Source: Eucalyptus grandis
Lineage: Eukaryota > Streptophyta > Magnoliopsida > Myrtales > Myrtaceae
Direction of reading: 5' to 3'
Assembly (NCBI RefSeq): GCF_016545825.1
Contig: NC_052617.1
Span: forward strand, 8,700,600-8,764,599
DNA length: 64,000 nucleotides
Part shown: positions 23,610 through 35,749 of the stretch, piece after piece
Layout: every line of letters starts with the position of its first letter
Position numbering within the stretch: the first letter of the stretch is position 1
The notes under the pieces: model-generated
Databases searched by the model: none
What the model was told of the DNA's origin: nothing
Seen by the model: only the letters and a program-made list of their open reading frames with translations
Made by a program: the position numbers and the translations under genes

Positions 23610-24217
23610 ATGGTGCATTTGGTTTAGCTTTCTTAAGGGGTTTTCGGCCTCCAAAACTCTTCGAAAAAATGTTGGGGTGTTTGGTAAGCCTTTGGAAGTA
23701 ACATTTGCCAAATGTTGAGACTAGAGTTAAATAATTTTTTTTTCCAAAGCTATCCTCACCAATTCTTAAGTTTTCAATTTTTCCCTCATTGTTATTGTTC
23801 ATCTTCTTTGCAAGGGCAACTAGTGAGGTTGTGAGACCCACGAGATGGCTGCTTGAGGTCATGTGACCGCCTAGGCAATAGCAATCCTAGGCCTCTTGTG
23901 ACCTAGGTGAGGGTCGCCTGAGTCATGCGACACTCATTGAGGTTCACCTAAGGTCACGAGCTAGTGCTAGATCTAGCTTGCTAGTTGCCTGAACCCTTCG
24001 TTTGAGCCAGCGAAAGGCTTGAGTTCTTTATAATAAAAAAGAAAAATTACAGTCAAAACTCTTTGAGAAATTTCTTTTGCCAAATACTACTTCACCCAAA
24101 GTTGTTCTGCAGATGAGTTTTTCCCCAACGTAATTTGCATTTCTCAAATGATTTTAGCTGTCAGCATTTGTGTTACACCAAAAACCCATTTCTAAAGTCG
24201 AACCAAACTCACCTTTA
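23610..24217. mobile_element. MITE, PIF/Harbinger-like, copy 1
   Basis: Ends are ggtgcatttggtttagc on the left and, inverted on the right, ggtgagtttggttcgac. TTA stands before the left end (ctTAtgg context) and after the right end (acctTTAatg), fitting a 3-bp TTA target duplication. The interior is non-coding, with 'gtgacctaggtgagg'-type sequence. A relative lies at 40628-41300. It is absent from the parallel position of the duplicated upstream region, so it inserted after that duplication. Confidence 0.5.
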
Positions 24218-24394
24218 ATGTGCTTGTTATATTAGGAGGTTGGATTATTGTAAATTGTTTTTAGCATGGTATAAAAGGTCTCAGAGATGTCACGGCACTA
24301 AATTGAACATTTACTTTTTGGTTATGTAAATATAAGATTCGGCACATTTTCTCCCTAAATGATGGAAAAGATGCTTGTGTTTGGATGGCCATTC

Positions 24395-24600
24395 TTATCA
24401 CAAGAGTCCGATGCCATGTTATCAAGTACGAAGGAATTTTTTTAAATGGAGCAAGACATCGTGTTGGTCAGGAGGGCCAAGAGGCCAAGGAAAGCGAAGG
24501 AGGAATGAAAGAACAAGTGGAAACAAAGGAGGCAGGGGAACTGATGACTTTCATTTTGCAATTTAACGAGTGAGTTTATTGACAGGGGAGGGTGCTTCCA
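24395..24600 (-). pseudogene. Truncated duplicate of the RLP 5' coding end
   Basis: The sequence matches 22580-22790, covering the first about 60 codons of the RLP gene in the same orientation (plus-strand 'tcacaagag.ccgatgcc', 'tatcaag.acgaaggaatt', 'cattttgcaattta'). The start codon region is lost (the 'catgct' of the parent is missing) and the rest of the gene is absent. It is the remnant of a tandem duplicate of the RLP gene, not a working gene. Confidence 0.8.
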
Positions 24601-24610
24601 CTTATGATTA

Positions 24611-25318
24611 AGCCCTTTTGTATCGTGAAGTAATCAACATGGTCTTCTCTAGAAGTTCAAAGTCAAAGTCTTCTTAAAATGGCATTATTGGGACACATAA
24701 TTTTCATGATGGTGGTCTCTTGCGTGTGGAAAATTGGACACATAATTTCTATGGTGGTGGTTTCTTGCATGTGGAAAATTCTTAGTGCCATAGAAATTTC
24801 TATGGAAAAATCTTCTTGGAACCTTTCATGTGCACGATCTTATGGTAAAGCCCTTTTGTATCATGAAGTAATCAACACGGGTCTTCTCTAGAAGTTCAAA
24901 GTCAAAGTCTTCTTAAAATGGCATTATTGGGACACATAATTTTCATGATGGTGGTCTCTTGCGTGTGGAAAATTGGACATAGAATTTCTATGGTGGTGGT
25001 TTCTTGCGTGTGGAAAATTCTTAGTGCCATAGAAATTTCTATGGAAAAATCTTCTTGGAACCTTTCATGTGCACGATCCTATGATAAAGCCCTTTTGTAT
25101 AATGAAGTAATCAACACGGGTCTTCTCTAGAAGTTCAAAGTCAAAGTCTTCTCAAAATGGCATTATTGGGACACATAATTGTCATGATGGTGGTCTCTTG
25201 CGTGTGGAAAATTGGACACAAAATTTCTATGGTGGTGGTTTCTTGCGTGTGGAAAATTCTTAGTGCCATAGAAATTTCTATGGAAAAATCTTCTTGGAAC
25301 CTTTCATGTGCACGATGT
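24611..25318. repeat. Three tandem copies of a 239-bp promoter-derived unit
   Basis: Units start at about 24611, 24849 and 25088 with 'agcccttttgtat.atgaagtaatcaac' and contain 'agttcaaagtcaaagtcttct'. The period is 238-239 bp and the units are very similar. Each also holds an internal near-duplicate of 'catgatggtggt.tcttgc.tgtggaaaatt'. The unit corresponds to the RLP promoter around 22805-22990. The plus-strand ORFs of about 70 residues seen in each unit are repeat translations. Confidence 0.9.
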
Positions 25319-25429
25319 CTTGCCACATGTACAACACCCCATATCACGGCACTCACAGCTCTACTTGACAGTTGATGAATTTAACTATTTAAAATTCTTT
25401 ATGCAGTTTTTGTTGATATTTGTAAATGA

Positions 25430-26640
25430 GCTAAAAATAATACGCTTTGTTGATGCCTCACAAGAAAGTTTTACCTGATGAGAGTGCTCCCTTATGCAAG
25501 TCAAATCTTATTTGCCGGATTCAAGTAAATTGTTTAAATGTGTATATAATAAGGCCTCAAAGGATGTTGGGGCACCAAATTGAACATTTATGTTTTGATT
25601 ATGTAAGCACAAAATTCGGCATATTTTTGTCATATGTGATAGAAAAGGTGCCCAAACAATATGAATCAACTCAAAAAATAATTAAGTTAATAAAGGCATT
25701 TTATAGATCAGGAATTTACGTAAAGTGGGTTATCTCGTTATCAACAAACATCTTTTCCTTGCTTTGACTTTTATTATTGATAAAAAGGGGAGAAGCCGGG
25801 ATCTAAGACGTTTTTGATAAAATTTTCCAGGAAAGGTATTTGGTGCCGATTTGGTTGTCAATCATGACCCAGGGATTTAGGCTTGAGCTTTATTATTATT
25901 AAGGTTCGAGATACGATGAGTGTCCGTCTAGCTTAATTTTGGGATTAAGCATTGTGTTCGATGGTTGTGTCGATGCTTTTAGTCCACGAAATCATCCTTC
26001 AATGTGATGCTGTTGACTTTAATAGGGGAGATACACTAAGTTTTTACAAGTATTAATTTAACTATAGCCGATATGTCCATCGAAGGTGGCGAAAGTCTGA
26101 TGTGGAAAGCTTGTGCGTTCAAAATTTTTGTTACTTGTGGTCTAGTTGCGGTCTTTGATCAATTGATAATTCATGACGGCCAAAGATCTTTTTTCATGTT
26201 GGATTCTTGCCCACTCCAAGTAACCAAATTTAGAGTCGAAAGATTTCATTAGAAAAGCCATGTAAATTTGACGATTTGACTGGACAAATTAAAGATCCAA
26301 GGATTTTGTATGACCCACATAGGCAAGATATGCTATTTCTATTCTTTTTAGTTCATTGAGATGCGTTACATGACAACACATCTAATTACATTATCTCAAT
26401 TCCATTCTTTTCACTTTTCAAATCCTGTAAATTTCTAATGGACTTACTTTCCACGCATTAGAACGAGATGAAAAAGGTGTCATTAGAACGTGCAAAATAC
26501 CATCGGTCTCCCTAGTTTTGCCCCAAAAACAAAACCCTCCGTCTAGAATTGATCCTAAAAAAGTAGAGAGAAGACATTAATTTTCAAGTTAAAGCACCAA
26601 CGGTGTGACATTCTTCTTTCTTTTTTCTTTTGCCATGTGG
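25430..26640. other. Spacer with no gene seen
   Basis: 25530-25640 repeats 24260-24370 ('aaattgaacattta', 'attcggca.atttt'), marking the outer end of the RLP-promoter duplication. The rest shows no recognisable feature. Confidence 0.5.
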
Positions 26641-26689
26641 GCTGGCCCCATCCTCAAACCTTAGAGGCTATGAAAAACTGAAACTCTCG

Positions 26690-27355
26690 GAGAGCTTTCG
26701 TGTTGTGTCTAATACTTCAACACGTGTCTGACACTTTTTGACACTCGATCAACACATGTTAGAAAATCCGACACATAGTCAACTCTCTCAACACTCTCCG
26801 ATACTAGAGTCTGGAATTCTAACATGCGAGTTCGAATCCCGACAAGCATGTGGTCAATTTTAAGAATTTTCAATAAATGATAGGTCAAAATGTAAATATG
26901 TAAAAATAAAAAATAATTAAAGGGAAAAGAAAAAAATTAATATTCTCTTCTATTTCGACTCTCACTTCCCCGCAACACTCAATTGACCCCCAAGTTTGTT
27001 TTTTTTTTTTTTTTTTTCTCCTCTTCCAATACATTCTAACATGCGAGTCCAAAATGTGGACTACTTTTTTTCTCTAAGTTTTATGGATTATTGGAATGGA
27101 GTTGAATTTGTCAAATTGAAATAATGAATGATATTAACAAATGGTGGATTAATATATTTAGTGTAAATTCATTTTAGCTTATTTTTTATTATTTATTTAT
27201 TTGTGAATATAAATCAAATTAATTCGATTAAAATAATCATAAAATGATAATTTATCATGGTATATAAAAATATACATTTAATATACAATGCACCCCAACG
27301 TGTCGAAGTTCTCAATTTCTTAAAAAATGACGTGTCGTGTCGATGTCAGTGTTAG
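26690..27355 (+). mobile_element. Repeat family 'GTGTCGG', copy 1
   Basis: GC-richer end rich in 'aacacgtgtctgacac'-like words, AT-rich middle with 'aatatacatttaatata', and a far end reading 'cgtgtcgtgtcgatgtcag'. Three relatives lie at 38272-38964, 39510-40232 and 48455-49145. Non-coding and about 680 bp long. Confidence 0.65.
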
Positions 27356-28408
27356 TGCTACTTAGCTCAAAGGTAGGGACCGAACTCCTAACCTCCTCCA
27401 TCCAAATCGAATGGGTAACCAAGAAGGCAAGAAAGGTAGGAAACTTGAACTGAAACCCATGAACGGATAAAGCCCTAAGGAAATAAGTTGTTTCGAGCCA
27501 AGGTGGAACAAGGGATGGTTCGTCCCTCTCCCCCTTCCCATAAGGTGTTGGTGATAGATGTCATGATCAAGTATGTAAGTCACAGGCTATGAGACCGACC
27601 TGGAAACAACAGTTTCTAAGAGCTCCCAATGTAACAACCTGAGTCCCATAGGTACACTGAAACTAGGCTATTCTTCGACAACATCAGGATCTTTCTTCTC
27701 TTTTTCACCCGGGGAGCCGGGTATGAACTAAAGGGATCGATCCCGAGTAGTTGGAAGCCGCTTTCAATGACGAGGCCGATAAATTGATATTACGCAATCC
27801 TTACTATCCATCTTTTTCAGCCAACTCCCTTGTTTCCATCAAGGGATCTATTGGTTCGATATCAAAGCTAAACTCGATAATTGTTCCTCTTAAAAGAAAT
27901 ATTATCAATTACTAGACTTTGAGAATTGAGATCTACAAATCTGCGAGGAGAAGAATATAACCTATTCTATCTTGAAGGATATCCTTGCTCAACATCCTAC
28001 CTTCGAGAAGAATGCAGCTTACAATCCGGAAGAAACATTCATGGATTTTTTAACTGCCAAGCGGGTTCAAATTGATCTCCAAGGCAGGGATGTTGTAGTA
28101 AGGGACCAAAGGGAGCTCCATTTTTTTAATGGAGTTTCCCAAGATTTTCGAATGCATGGTCAAAACTCCCCCTATATAAAGGAGATACTGGGTATCGACT
28201 AAGAGTACTTTAGTAGGAATTTCTTCTTTAAATTTATTTGGATAGGATTTATGTTGGCTTTGTCGGGAGGCTTCTGTATTTTGTTACATCAGCTCCAAAA
28301 GGATAAGTTGCATTGGAATTGAGAAAGTTTCGTGGAGTTCATAATTGCATAAAAGGAGAAAAAACAGTGGCTGCAGCGCATTGAGAAACTTCTTCGATGA
28401 TCCTGTTT

Positions 28409-28456
28409 GCCGGCCTACCGGCCCAATCTAAAGAATTCATGGGCCGGTAGGCCGGC
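28409..28456. repeat. Perfect 17-bp GC-rich hairpin
   Basis: GCCGGCCTACCGGCCCA (28409-28425) and its exact reverse complement (28440-28456) flank a 14-base loop. Such stems are known at transcript 3' ends in plant mitochondria. There is no downstream U-tract, so a bacterial-type terminator is not indicated. Confidence 0.85.
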
Positions 28457-28735
28457 GAGACAAAATGGGTGAGCACTACTAACTAAGCCAAGCCTAAATC
28501 TCATCGTAAGCGCTCGTAGCTTGCTTACAAGCCTTGCCAACTGTAATGGTTATGGCCATGGCCTAAAGGAGCCATAAGCGCTATCTCATTAAGAAGTATA
28601 CGGCTGATGATCGCTCCTAATAGGACAATTCCTCGCAGCCCAACCTATGCCACTCCTGCTTGGCTAACTCCTTGAATAGTTCTCATGGATTGAATCGTTC
28701 GTCTCCTGCCACGCCGCAAAACGGGAATTCATGTG

Positions 28736-28739
<4 letters not shown>

Positions 28740-28775
<36 letters not shown>
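28740..28775. repeat. Poly(T) tract
   Basis: An uninterrupted run of about 36 T. It may be the tail of a small retroelement or a simple repeat expansion within the candidate organellar insertion. Confidence 0.9.
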
Positions 28776-28777
<2 letters not shown>

Positions 28778-29670
28778 ATAAGAGCGGTGGAATGTAACAA
28801 AATATTACGATTGCGTAAGAGTTGGGCCTAAGGTACGATAAACTTGGCCAAAATAGGACACCCGAAGGGCCCGGCATGCACAATCCTATCCTATCCGAGT
28901 CCAAGTTTAGCCCTTGCATTTTGGACAGTCATCTGTAGCATCATAAGGAGGACCTCCCTTTCAAGGTCTCACGGGAGGGAAGTGACTTAGCTTGAAGTAC
29001 TTATCCAGGGTGGGCATAAAAATTCCACAGACACGAGTGCTTTGCACTACCACTAATAGTTCCGTTCCTCACAATAAAGCAATTGCACGTATTGAAAGAA
29101 AAGAGATTGTTCCCAAGCTAAGTGAGTCTATTTGACCTACCTACCTCGTAGAAAACGGATTTGCCCCACTAGGATAAGACCAATTCTTTCTTCACCCAAT
29201 ACAAGAATGACAACCCTTAGACGCTTAAGGCTACAGCTATGGACTAGGCCCCCGGGTGACCCCTCTATTTGACTAACATAGCCTATTTTGTTTTTGGCCT
29301 TTGAACTATACGTGAGATGAGTTTATGCCACATATAACTCGGTCCGAAGACCGGGGGAAGTTTAGGAGAGATGGGGAAAGCCAGCAGTTGCCGATCAAGG
29401 CAGGGATACAGAAAGGGTCTTTGTCTCGCCATGAATTGATCTTCCGTCTTGAGCACCTTCGCATGACCAATCCCTGAACCAGTCATAGTGAATAAGCTGA
29501 CTCCTTCGAATCATTCCATTAATTCTAAATTTATAGATTTTATTGTATTTTTTTTTTCTAAGGGCAAAGTGTGTGCTCTTTTCCTTGCAGAAAGAAAAAT
29601 AAAATAATTTTCCCATCTTATGTTTTTTTTTTTTTTTTGGTCATGCCTATCTTATCTAATGAATGCGATT

Positions 29671-31060
29671 TGCTATGTTTTCCCTGGTAAGTAATGACTC
29701 CTCTTCTTTGCCTTTATTTTTTTTTTCTATTTATTTAATGCTAGCATGACTCCTATTTTGTAAATAATTCATTTTTGATGTCATGCATGTCCATGTCATA
29801 CCTCTTTGCTGCTCCACGTCATGCCATTTGAAAAGTAAAGGAGATAGAGGATAACCTACCAATAATCACCTTATGCTTAGAAATTTTAAAGATAACTATT
29901 TTTGGTTCAAATGAAAATTATACATTGGATTAAACAAACAAGTAGATGCCTTTCCACTTCTCTAATAAAAGGCAATAGATATCCATCTTAGCTTCTCCAT
30001 GTGATCCATATTTATTTTTTGGTTCGGACCCACATCGTTCATGTTGTGCCAAAAAAAAAAAAAAAAAAGGAAAAGAAAACAATGTGATGGCCTTAGTTGT
30101 GTAATTGCATTAGATCAAAGTCCATCAGCTTGTTTGATTGGAAACACACGATAGCATGATGAAGTTTGAAGTCATTGATGATTTCTTTAGGTTAATAATT
30201 CTTTGTCATTTTATTAACAAATAAGAGATGATGGTTATATTTACACAACAAAAAAAATGACCAATTTTTTGTTATTATCGACATGTGATAAATTTAGTCA
30301 ATGAGAGCATAGTTTAGTCATTTATGAACAAAATTATCGACATCTTTAAGAATCAACAAAATCAAAAGCTTGAAGGAATGGATAAAAAGGTGGAGTCAAT
30401 AATCTCGGATACGATCATTAAGGAAGTAACTATCAACGTAGCGGAATAAAGAAACCATTAAGGTAGTGGAGTCAAAGAAGTCGTTAAGATAGTAGAGTTA
30501 AAGAAATTGTCAAGTAGTGGAGTTAATGTAATTGTCGTGTAACCGTTTGATAATAGTTTGTAACCTCCTTTGTAACCTATGTTAATAACTGTTGATTGTA
30601 TGCTTTAAATAGTCACATCGTATCCTTTGGAGGCTCTCGCACACAAACAAACAAATCTACTATCTTTTAGTTATCTTTACTTTCTTATATTGCACTTTTA
30701 ATTTATGTACTAGTCTTGTCAATTAAATTCCAGTGTATATCTTTATCTTGGGTGTTGCTTCGTCGATTAAATTTCAGTATAGTTTGTCCATGTTTGAAAT
30801 TGTTGAAGCGGTTGTGTTCTCCAAGCTTTGTCGTTGATTAAAACCCAACACAATTTGTGCTTGTACAATTGTGTTTCAATCGATGATAATGCTTGAATGA
30901 GACGAGAGGTTAAAGATAAAGAAGAAAGGCTAAAGTGTGATAAAAATATAATTTAAATCCTCGACAACAGCCAAAAATGTAGAAGAAAGGCTAAAGTGTG
31001 ACTAAAAATATGATTTACATCCCTAACAACAGCCAAAGATAAAGAAGAAAGGCCAAAGCT
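29671..31060 (+). repeat. Repeat block B, right copy
   Basis: Colinear with 2709-4290, starting at the same 'ctatgttttccctgg' junction. It ends in about three units of the 62-bp minisatellite (30905-31060) and runs directly into the 3' flank of the CNOT9 pseudogene. Confidence 0.75.
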
Positions 31061-31261
31061 AAACCAGAGTCTGAATGTGAACTACTTTTTGGGAAAGCCC
31101 AAAGGACGGCCACAGCTTGTTGCTTACCCTATCCGGAACAATACTAAAATCTAAAACAGCGCTGAATGCAGATGATAAATCATTCTCATACTGGATGTTA
31201 CTGGACGAAGGAGTCTGAATGTTAACTTCTGTAAAAAAGTGCGCCACTGTTCTTTTCTAGT

Positions 31262-33986
31262 TCACAGCATGTGATCGAATCCTTCGCCAGCTTGAAGCCG
31301 GGGCACCCGGTTGACGCTTACAATGTTAAGTAACTGTTGGAGCCACCGCCTAGTTGTTGGGTCTTCCTGTAGCAACATAACCATGAGATACATAGGAATA
31401 CGCCATCGACTGACAAATAAGATGAAAATAAGGGTGTCAAGGCAATTCATTAGTTGGTATTAGTTGTCATTACGATAAAAACAGGTAACAATAACAACAT
31501 TATAGAAATACAGCATCTTCAAGGCAACGGTGGTGGTTAAACACTTTAGCATCTGACGCCACCATACAAGCTTCCATCAAAGCACATACATAGAAAGGTA
31601 TCTTAAGACATGCAATTGGCGAAACAGAGACCAACAGTAATCAGGCCATGAAACTAAAAGAGTTAAAACAGCATACGAGCTAACACAGAGGACATCCGCA
31701 CAGGGTAACCCTAGCTTCCGGAGTTCACTTGATGAAGAAAAACCGACCGATGTACGAATTACTAGCCTATTCTTCAGAAATAAAAGTGGACATGGTTATA
31801 AGTACTTACACAAGACAAGCATTAAATGTGCCATCCCTTAACATTTAGGGAAGGCAACCACTCAATGCATCGCAAGCCCTGAAAGGGAACAGAAAGGCAC
31901 TTTCTGTCAACCAAACATAAACCTAAGCCATTAGATGATAACTATTTATGGATGAGTGCTCCAAATAGACAACCTTGGATTATCTGCCAAACGCAAATAA
32001 CAATGAATAATGTGCTTCAGCAGCCGCGATGAAGGTTGTTCAGCAGGTGCTCCAACCATTTGATTCAAAACCCGGCCTACGGCATAGAACTGCTCTGCCG
32101 TAGTGCAAATATAGTCCAAGCGCAAGTCATCCAACAAAATCTTCTGAACAATAAATGTTGCCGCCAGCAGGAACAGAAAATAAAACATTATAGCTTTGCA
32201 ATCTCCTGTCAGGAGTAAAATCAAACGATAAAGTTCATGACAACTTTGGACAAGTGCCTTCTTTTATGGGCAAAGTAACACGAAAATTCAAATCAGATAG
32301 ACCAACTATGTTATCGCTCTACCTGCAGTTCAAGAAGTTTCTTGGATAACAAAATCATTTGAGCAACAAACCAAAATTCCCAGACATGTTCCATGAGCAC
32401 CAACTTGACGAAGGTGACATAATCCATTCAAGTAATTTTATATACCAGATACTTAAGTTGAGCATTAAGAGGTATTTGAGGGCATTCACTGTACATGAGG
32501 CCATTGTTTCAAGTTCTAAATCAACAGATACAAGCTTCATCATATAACCCTAGCTCACAGGAATCAAACTCAATCAAAGGAGGACACTACTTCAAAATCG
32601 AGCGCGTCTAATAATGCCCGAGACTTGTTCCTATTCTTTCAATGGGGAAGGCACATATGGACTTTTTATCTACAAAAAGAACTCTTCTTTTATATTGCGC
32701 AAAAAGTAGAGCGACTGGGTGACCAATTATTATTGAATTTATAGCACCAAGCAGAGAAAAAAGCCACGAGCCTGATGTAATTCAAAAATCAGACTAAAAT
32801 TCTGAAATAAGACAGCTTATGGATTGAAAAATACTGGTTTACGTAAACATATCTCCAATTAGAAAAGAAGAAACTTAACCGTTTTCAACAATTCACTGCC
32901 CATCTCCATAGTTTGAAGGCACAGCGGTATAATTTCTGTCGAGAAAAGAAAACTGCTAGCTTCAGTGTCATCAACCTGTTAAAAGAAAAATTACAATCAA
33001 ATAAGTTCTCAGACATCCAGTGAAATGGAAAGAATTTCAGAGTTATAGCTTACAAGGTATTAGTGGTCAAAGACAAGGGTCAAGTATATAATTACATGCA
33101 TATGCACATATGCAAAGTCAATGTATTGAGATATGAAAGTGATAGTATGTTGGTCGAATCAAGTACCTAAACCAGGGCACTTATGACACCAAGACTGGTC
33201 AGTCTCATGTACTCAAATGGCCTCGTCTTGCTCCTCGTATTGAGGAAAGGATACAAGTATAAAGGTATATGGGCTAGAAGGTGCAATAAGAAAAGTATCA
33301 GTTGAAAGGAATTTTAATTTGTCAGAAGTAGAATAAAACAAGCTTGATGACTCTACACTGAGAAATTAACAGCATTATGATAATATGCCATCAATCACGG
33401 ACAAAGCAATTTATAGAAACTTGATGATAAGGTAATTATTGTCAAAATGACAAGTTGTTAGGATCAACCATATCGTCATAAATATTTGATCCTTGCTGAT
33501 GAAAGGCCATGTCACACGACACCATAAGATTATAAAGTTTTCATTAAATAATTGTTTACTGCAACCAAATTTCCAGCTACACATTTTGACGCAGTCATCA
33601 AATTGACTATTAAAGCAACTTGCTAGCTCGTTTGTATGCTTTATCCGATGATAGGTGGAAACATGGAACTGATCGAGGTATAAATCCCAAACCACATCTA
33701 ATTGTAACCTCTAAGAATCACATTTGAACTTGAGAATTTCTATAAATCCATAATTTAGTTAATCCTGGTAATCATACAACTTTTACGGTGTGATGTAAAT
33801 CTTTCTCTCGAACTTGGATGCTTCAAAGATAATTTTAGGTGATTTCTGATGATGAAACCTCACAAGTAAAAGAAAAAAGTTATGCTTTATTCAATAATGT
33901 TTCGATGAAGAAGATAGCCTTTTAACAGGATCTAGAATATTACCTTTGGGGAACAACATTCTTGTGTCAGGGTGAGAGGCTACACA
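31262..33986 (-). pseudogene. CNOT9 (CCR4-NOT subunit 9) pseudogene, exons 4-9 only
   Basis: Six exons match the intact gene at 51811-56516: 33944-33986, 33167-33273, 32880-32975, 31974-32164, 31810-31878 and 31262-31366. Exons 1-3 are absent because homology stops near 34370. Defects: the last codon of the second retained exon is TAG instead of AAG; the acceptor before the VATFIVQK exon has changed from AG to TG; the next exon is 69 instead of 70 bp (1-bp deletion beside its donor); and MLFLK has become MLFPK. The copy arose by segmental duplication with introns retained, not by retroposition. No functional protein is expected. Confidence 0.92.
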
Positions 33987-34364
33987 CTGTACAACACCAA
34001 AGATAGAACTCATCATTATCGGTGCTGGGGTAGACAAAGGAAGAATAGACAGAAATCGCATGAAAACAAACTGAAAGAAAAGCTAAATGGCTTCACGAAA
34101 TGCATATGCACTTTCTTCTATAAAATCCTTAAAGGTCTTACAATAGAAATGTGAGGCAAAATTACTAAAAGAACGAGGTCCTAAAGTCGTAAGCAAAAAC
34201 AATATTCTGAGTAGTAGTTGCCATATCATCACTGACTAGGACTGACGACAATATTATGAGTAGAAGAGAAAACATCGGTATAAATTCTTCAATGTACTCC
34301 AACAAACTTCTATTGCAATGTTATTGCAATGTTGATGTACTTTAAAAAATGATGAGCTATTCAC

Positions 34365-34850
34365 ACCTGTAACAAATTTATCCAAACTAATTTTTTAATC
34401 ACAAAAAACCTTAAATTAATACATTTGTAATAAATTTATCATCCGTTACCTTATGTCAAATTTTACAGTTAAATTTGTTGACGAGAATGATACATGATGA
34501 CGTATTATGGTGACGTGGCAAGTCCACGTGAAAATCCATATAAATTTTCAATTTGTCATAGGTGTATCGTTAACTTTATTATAGAAGTATCGTTAAATTT
34601 GTCATAAGAGTACCAATTTAAGATTTATTGTGTTTACCCTAAGGATGTCCACATGGACTTGCCATGTCACCATACCACGTCACCATGTATCATCTAGGTC
34701 AGCAATTTTTTTGACGAATGAAAAATTTGTTATAAGTATATCAATTTGGGGTTTTTGGTGGTGAAAAAAATTAGTTTTGGGTACATATATCATATGTGTA
34801 TCAATTTGGGAGTTTTAATTATATTAGACCTTTCCATAATTGATTTTGGC
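34365..34850. mobile_element. Foldback element at the pseudogene breakpoint
   Basis: Two arms of about 190 bp are imperfect inverted repeats: 'ggtgacgtggcaagtccacgtg' near 34510 faces 'cacatggacttgccatgtcacc' near 34650, and the outer parts ('aacaaatttatcc.aaactaatttttt' against the inverted right arm) also match. It is non-coding and begins where homology to the intact CNOT9 locus ends. Confidence 0.65.
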
Positions 34851-34859
34851 TTATTATTT

Positions 34860-35545
34860 CACGTGGCCGCTACCACCACTTGCCACCATCAACGCCGCAA
34901 CTATAATAACCGATTACTGGTGCCGCAAGGCCCATCACCGCGACAAATTAGCGGAGGCAGCCACTTCCTCAAACAACTGTGAGCGAGTTATTGTCTTCTC
35001 TGCCACACTTAGTTTGTCCAAGTCGAGCACTGAGGAAAAAAATGGTTTGTAAATGGTTCTCCATCCAAATGTTTTCTAATGAATTTTGTTTTCATATTGA
35101 AAATAATACTGTGAAACCAATACACTAAAAATAAATAAATAAATAAAAAGATCTGTCCAGCAGATGTGTCACTTAGGGCAATAATGTTGCTTAAGTTGCA
35201 TATATTTCATATCATTGATACATTTCTGAAGCAATGAAATAAGAGGAACTGAGTCCCCTAGGATTCATTAGAGTTTCCGACTGTAAATGACGTTGTAATG
35301 AGTGCGGAAACCGTCAGTCTGCAATATCGAGTCCTTTGGGACTTCTGCTGTGAAGATTATACTGACTGCTAAATTGATTAATGAATAACTAATTATTTGA
35401 AATGGTAACCTGAACATTTATGCCAGTTCTCAACAACGGAAAGATAACTAAAAGCATTGAGAAATTTGAAATCCAATAGATAATACAACATGTATTCTTA
35501 TAATTTACCCACCCAAACATTCCATGCTTTGGACAGATCTAATTA
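34860..35545. other. Spacer with no gene seen
   Basis: Unique AT-rich sequence between the foldback element and the start of the RNase III duplication. Nothing coding was recognised. Confidence 0.5.
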
Positions 35546-35749
35546 ACTATGAGTCTCAACCAACCATAATAATATGAAAGAACGCATCCTTTTTATAGTT
35601 GCTTCTTTGCGAGCTCATCACAAGACAGAGAACTCCCCTTGTGTATGGGGTTATCTTCTGGACGAAGCTGCTGCAATGAATTAGCAAGGCGTTTCTTTCG
35701 CATTCTTACGCTCGAGGGAGACTCAAAGATTATTAGATCGGTTCAAGGC

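Larger units (their letters stand above)
27390..29520. other. Candidate organelle-derived (mitochondrial) insertion
   Basis: About 2.1 kb with higher GC content and a texture unlike its neighbours: long stretches without AT runs, 'gggatcgatcccgagtagttgg'-like phrases and a perfect GC-rich hairpin. This resembles plant mitochondrial intergenic DNA. No mitochondrial gene was recognised, so the call rests on composition. The 76-residue ORF at 27972-28202 matches nothing I know. Confidence 0.35.

Noticed and set aside
24611..25318. CRISPR-like array
   Set aside because: Direct repeats without spacers of their own, in a plant nuclear context; a simple tandem triplication.
24679..25375. Three near-identical plus-strand ORFs of about 70 codons
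   Set aside because: Each is one unit of the 239-bp tandem repeat derived from a promoter; not a gene family.
27972..28202. 76-codon ORF in the candidate organellar island
   Set aside because: No recognisable family and no supporting context; not listed as a gene.
28405..28456. Rho-independent terminator
   Set aside because: The strong stem lacks a following T-run and the DNA is nuclear; the poly(T) at 28740 is too far away.
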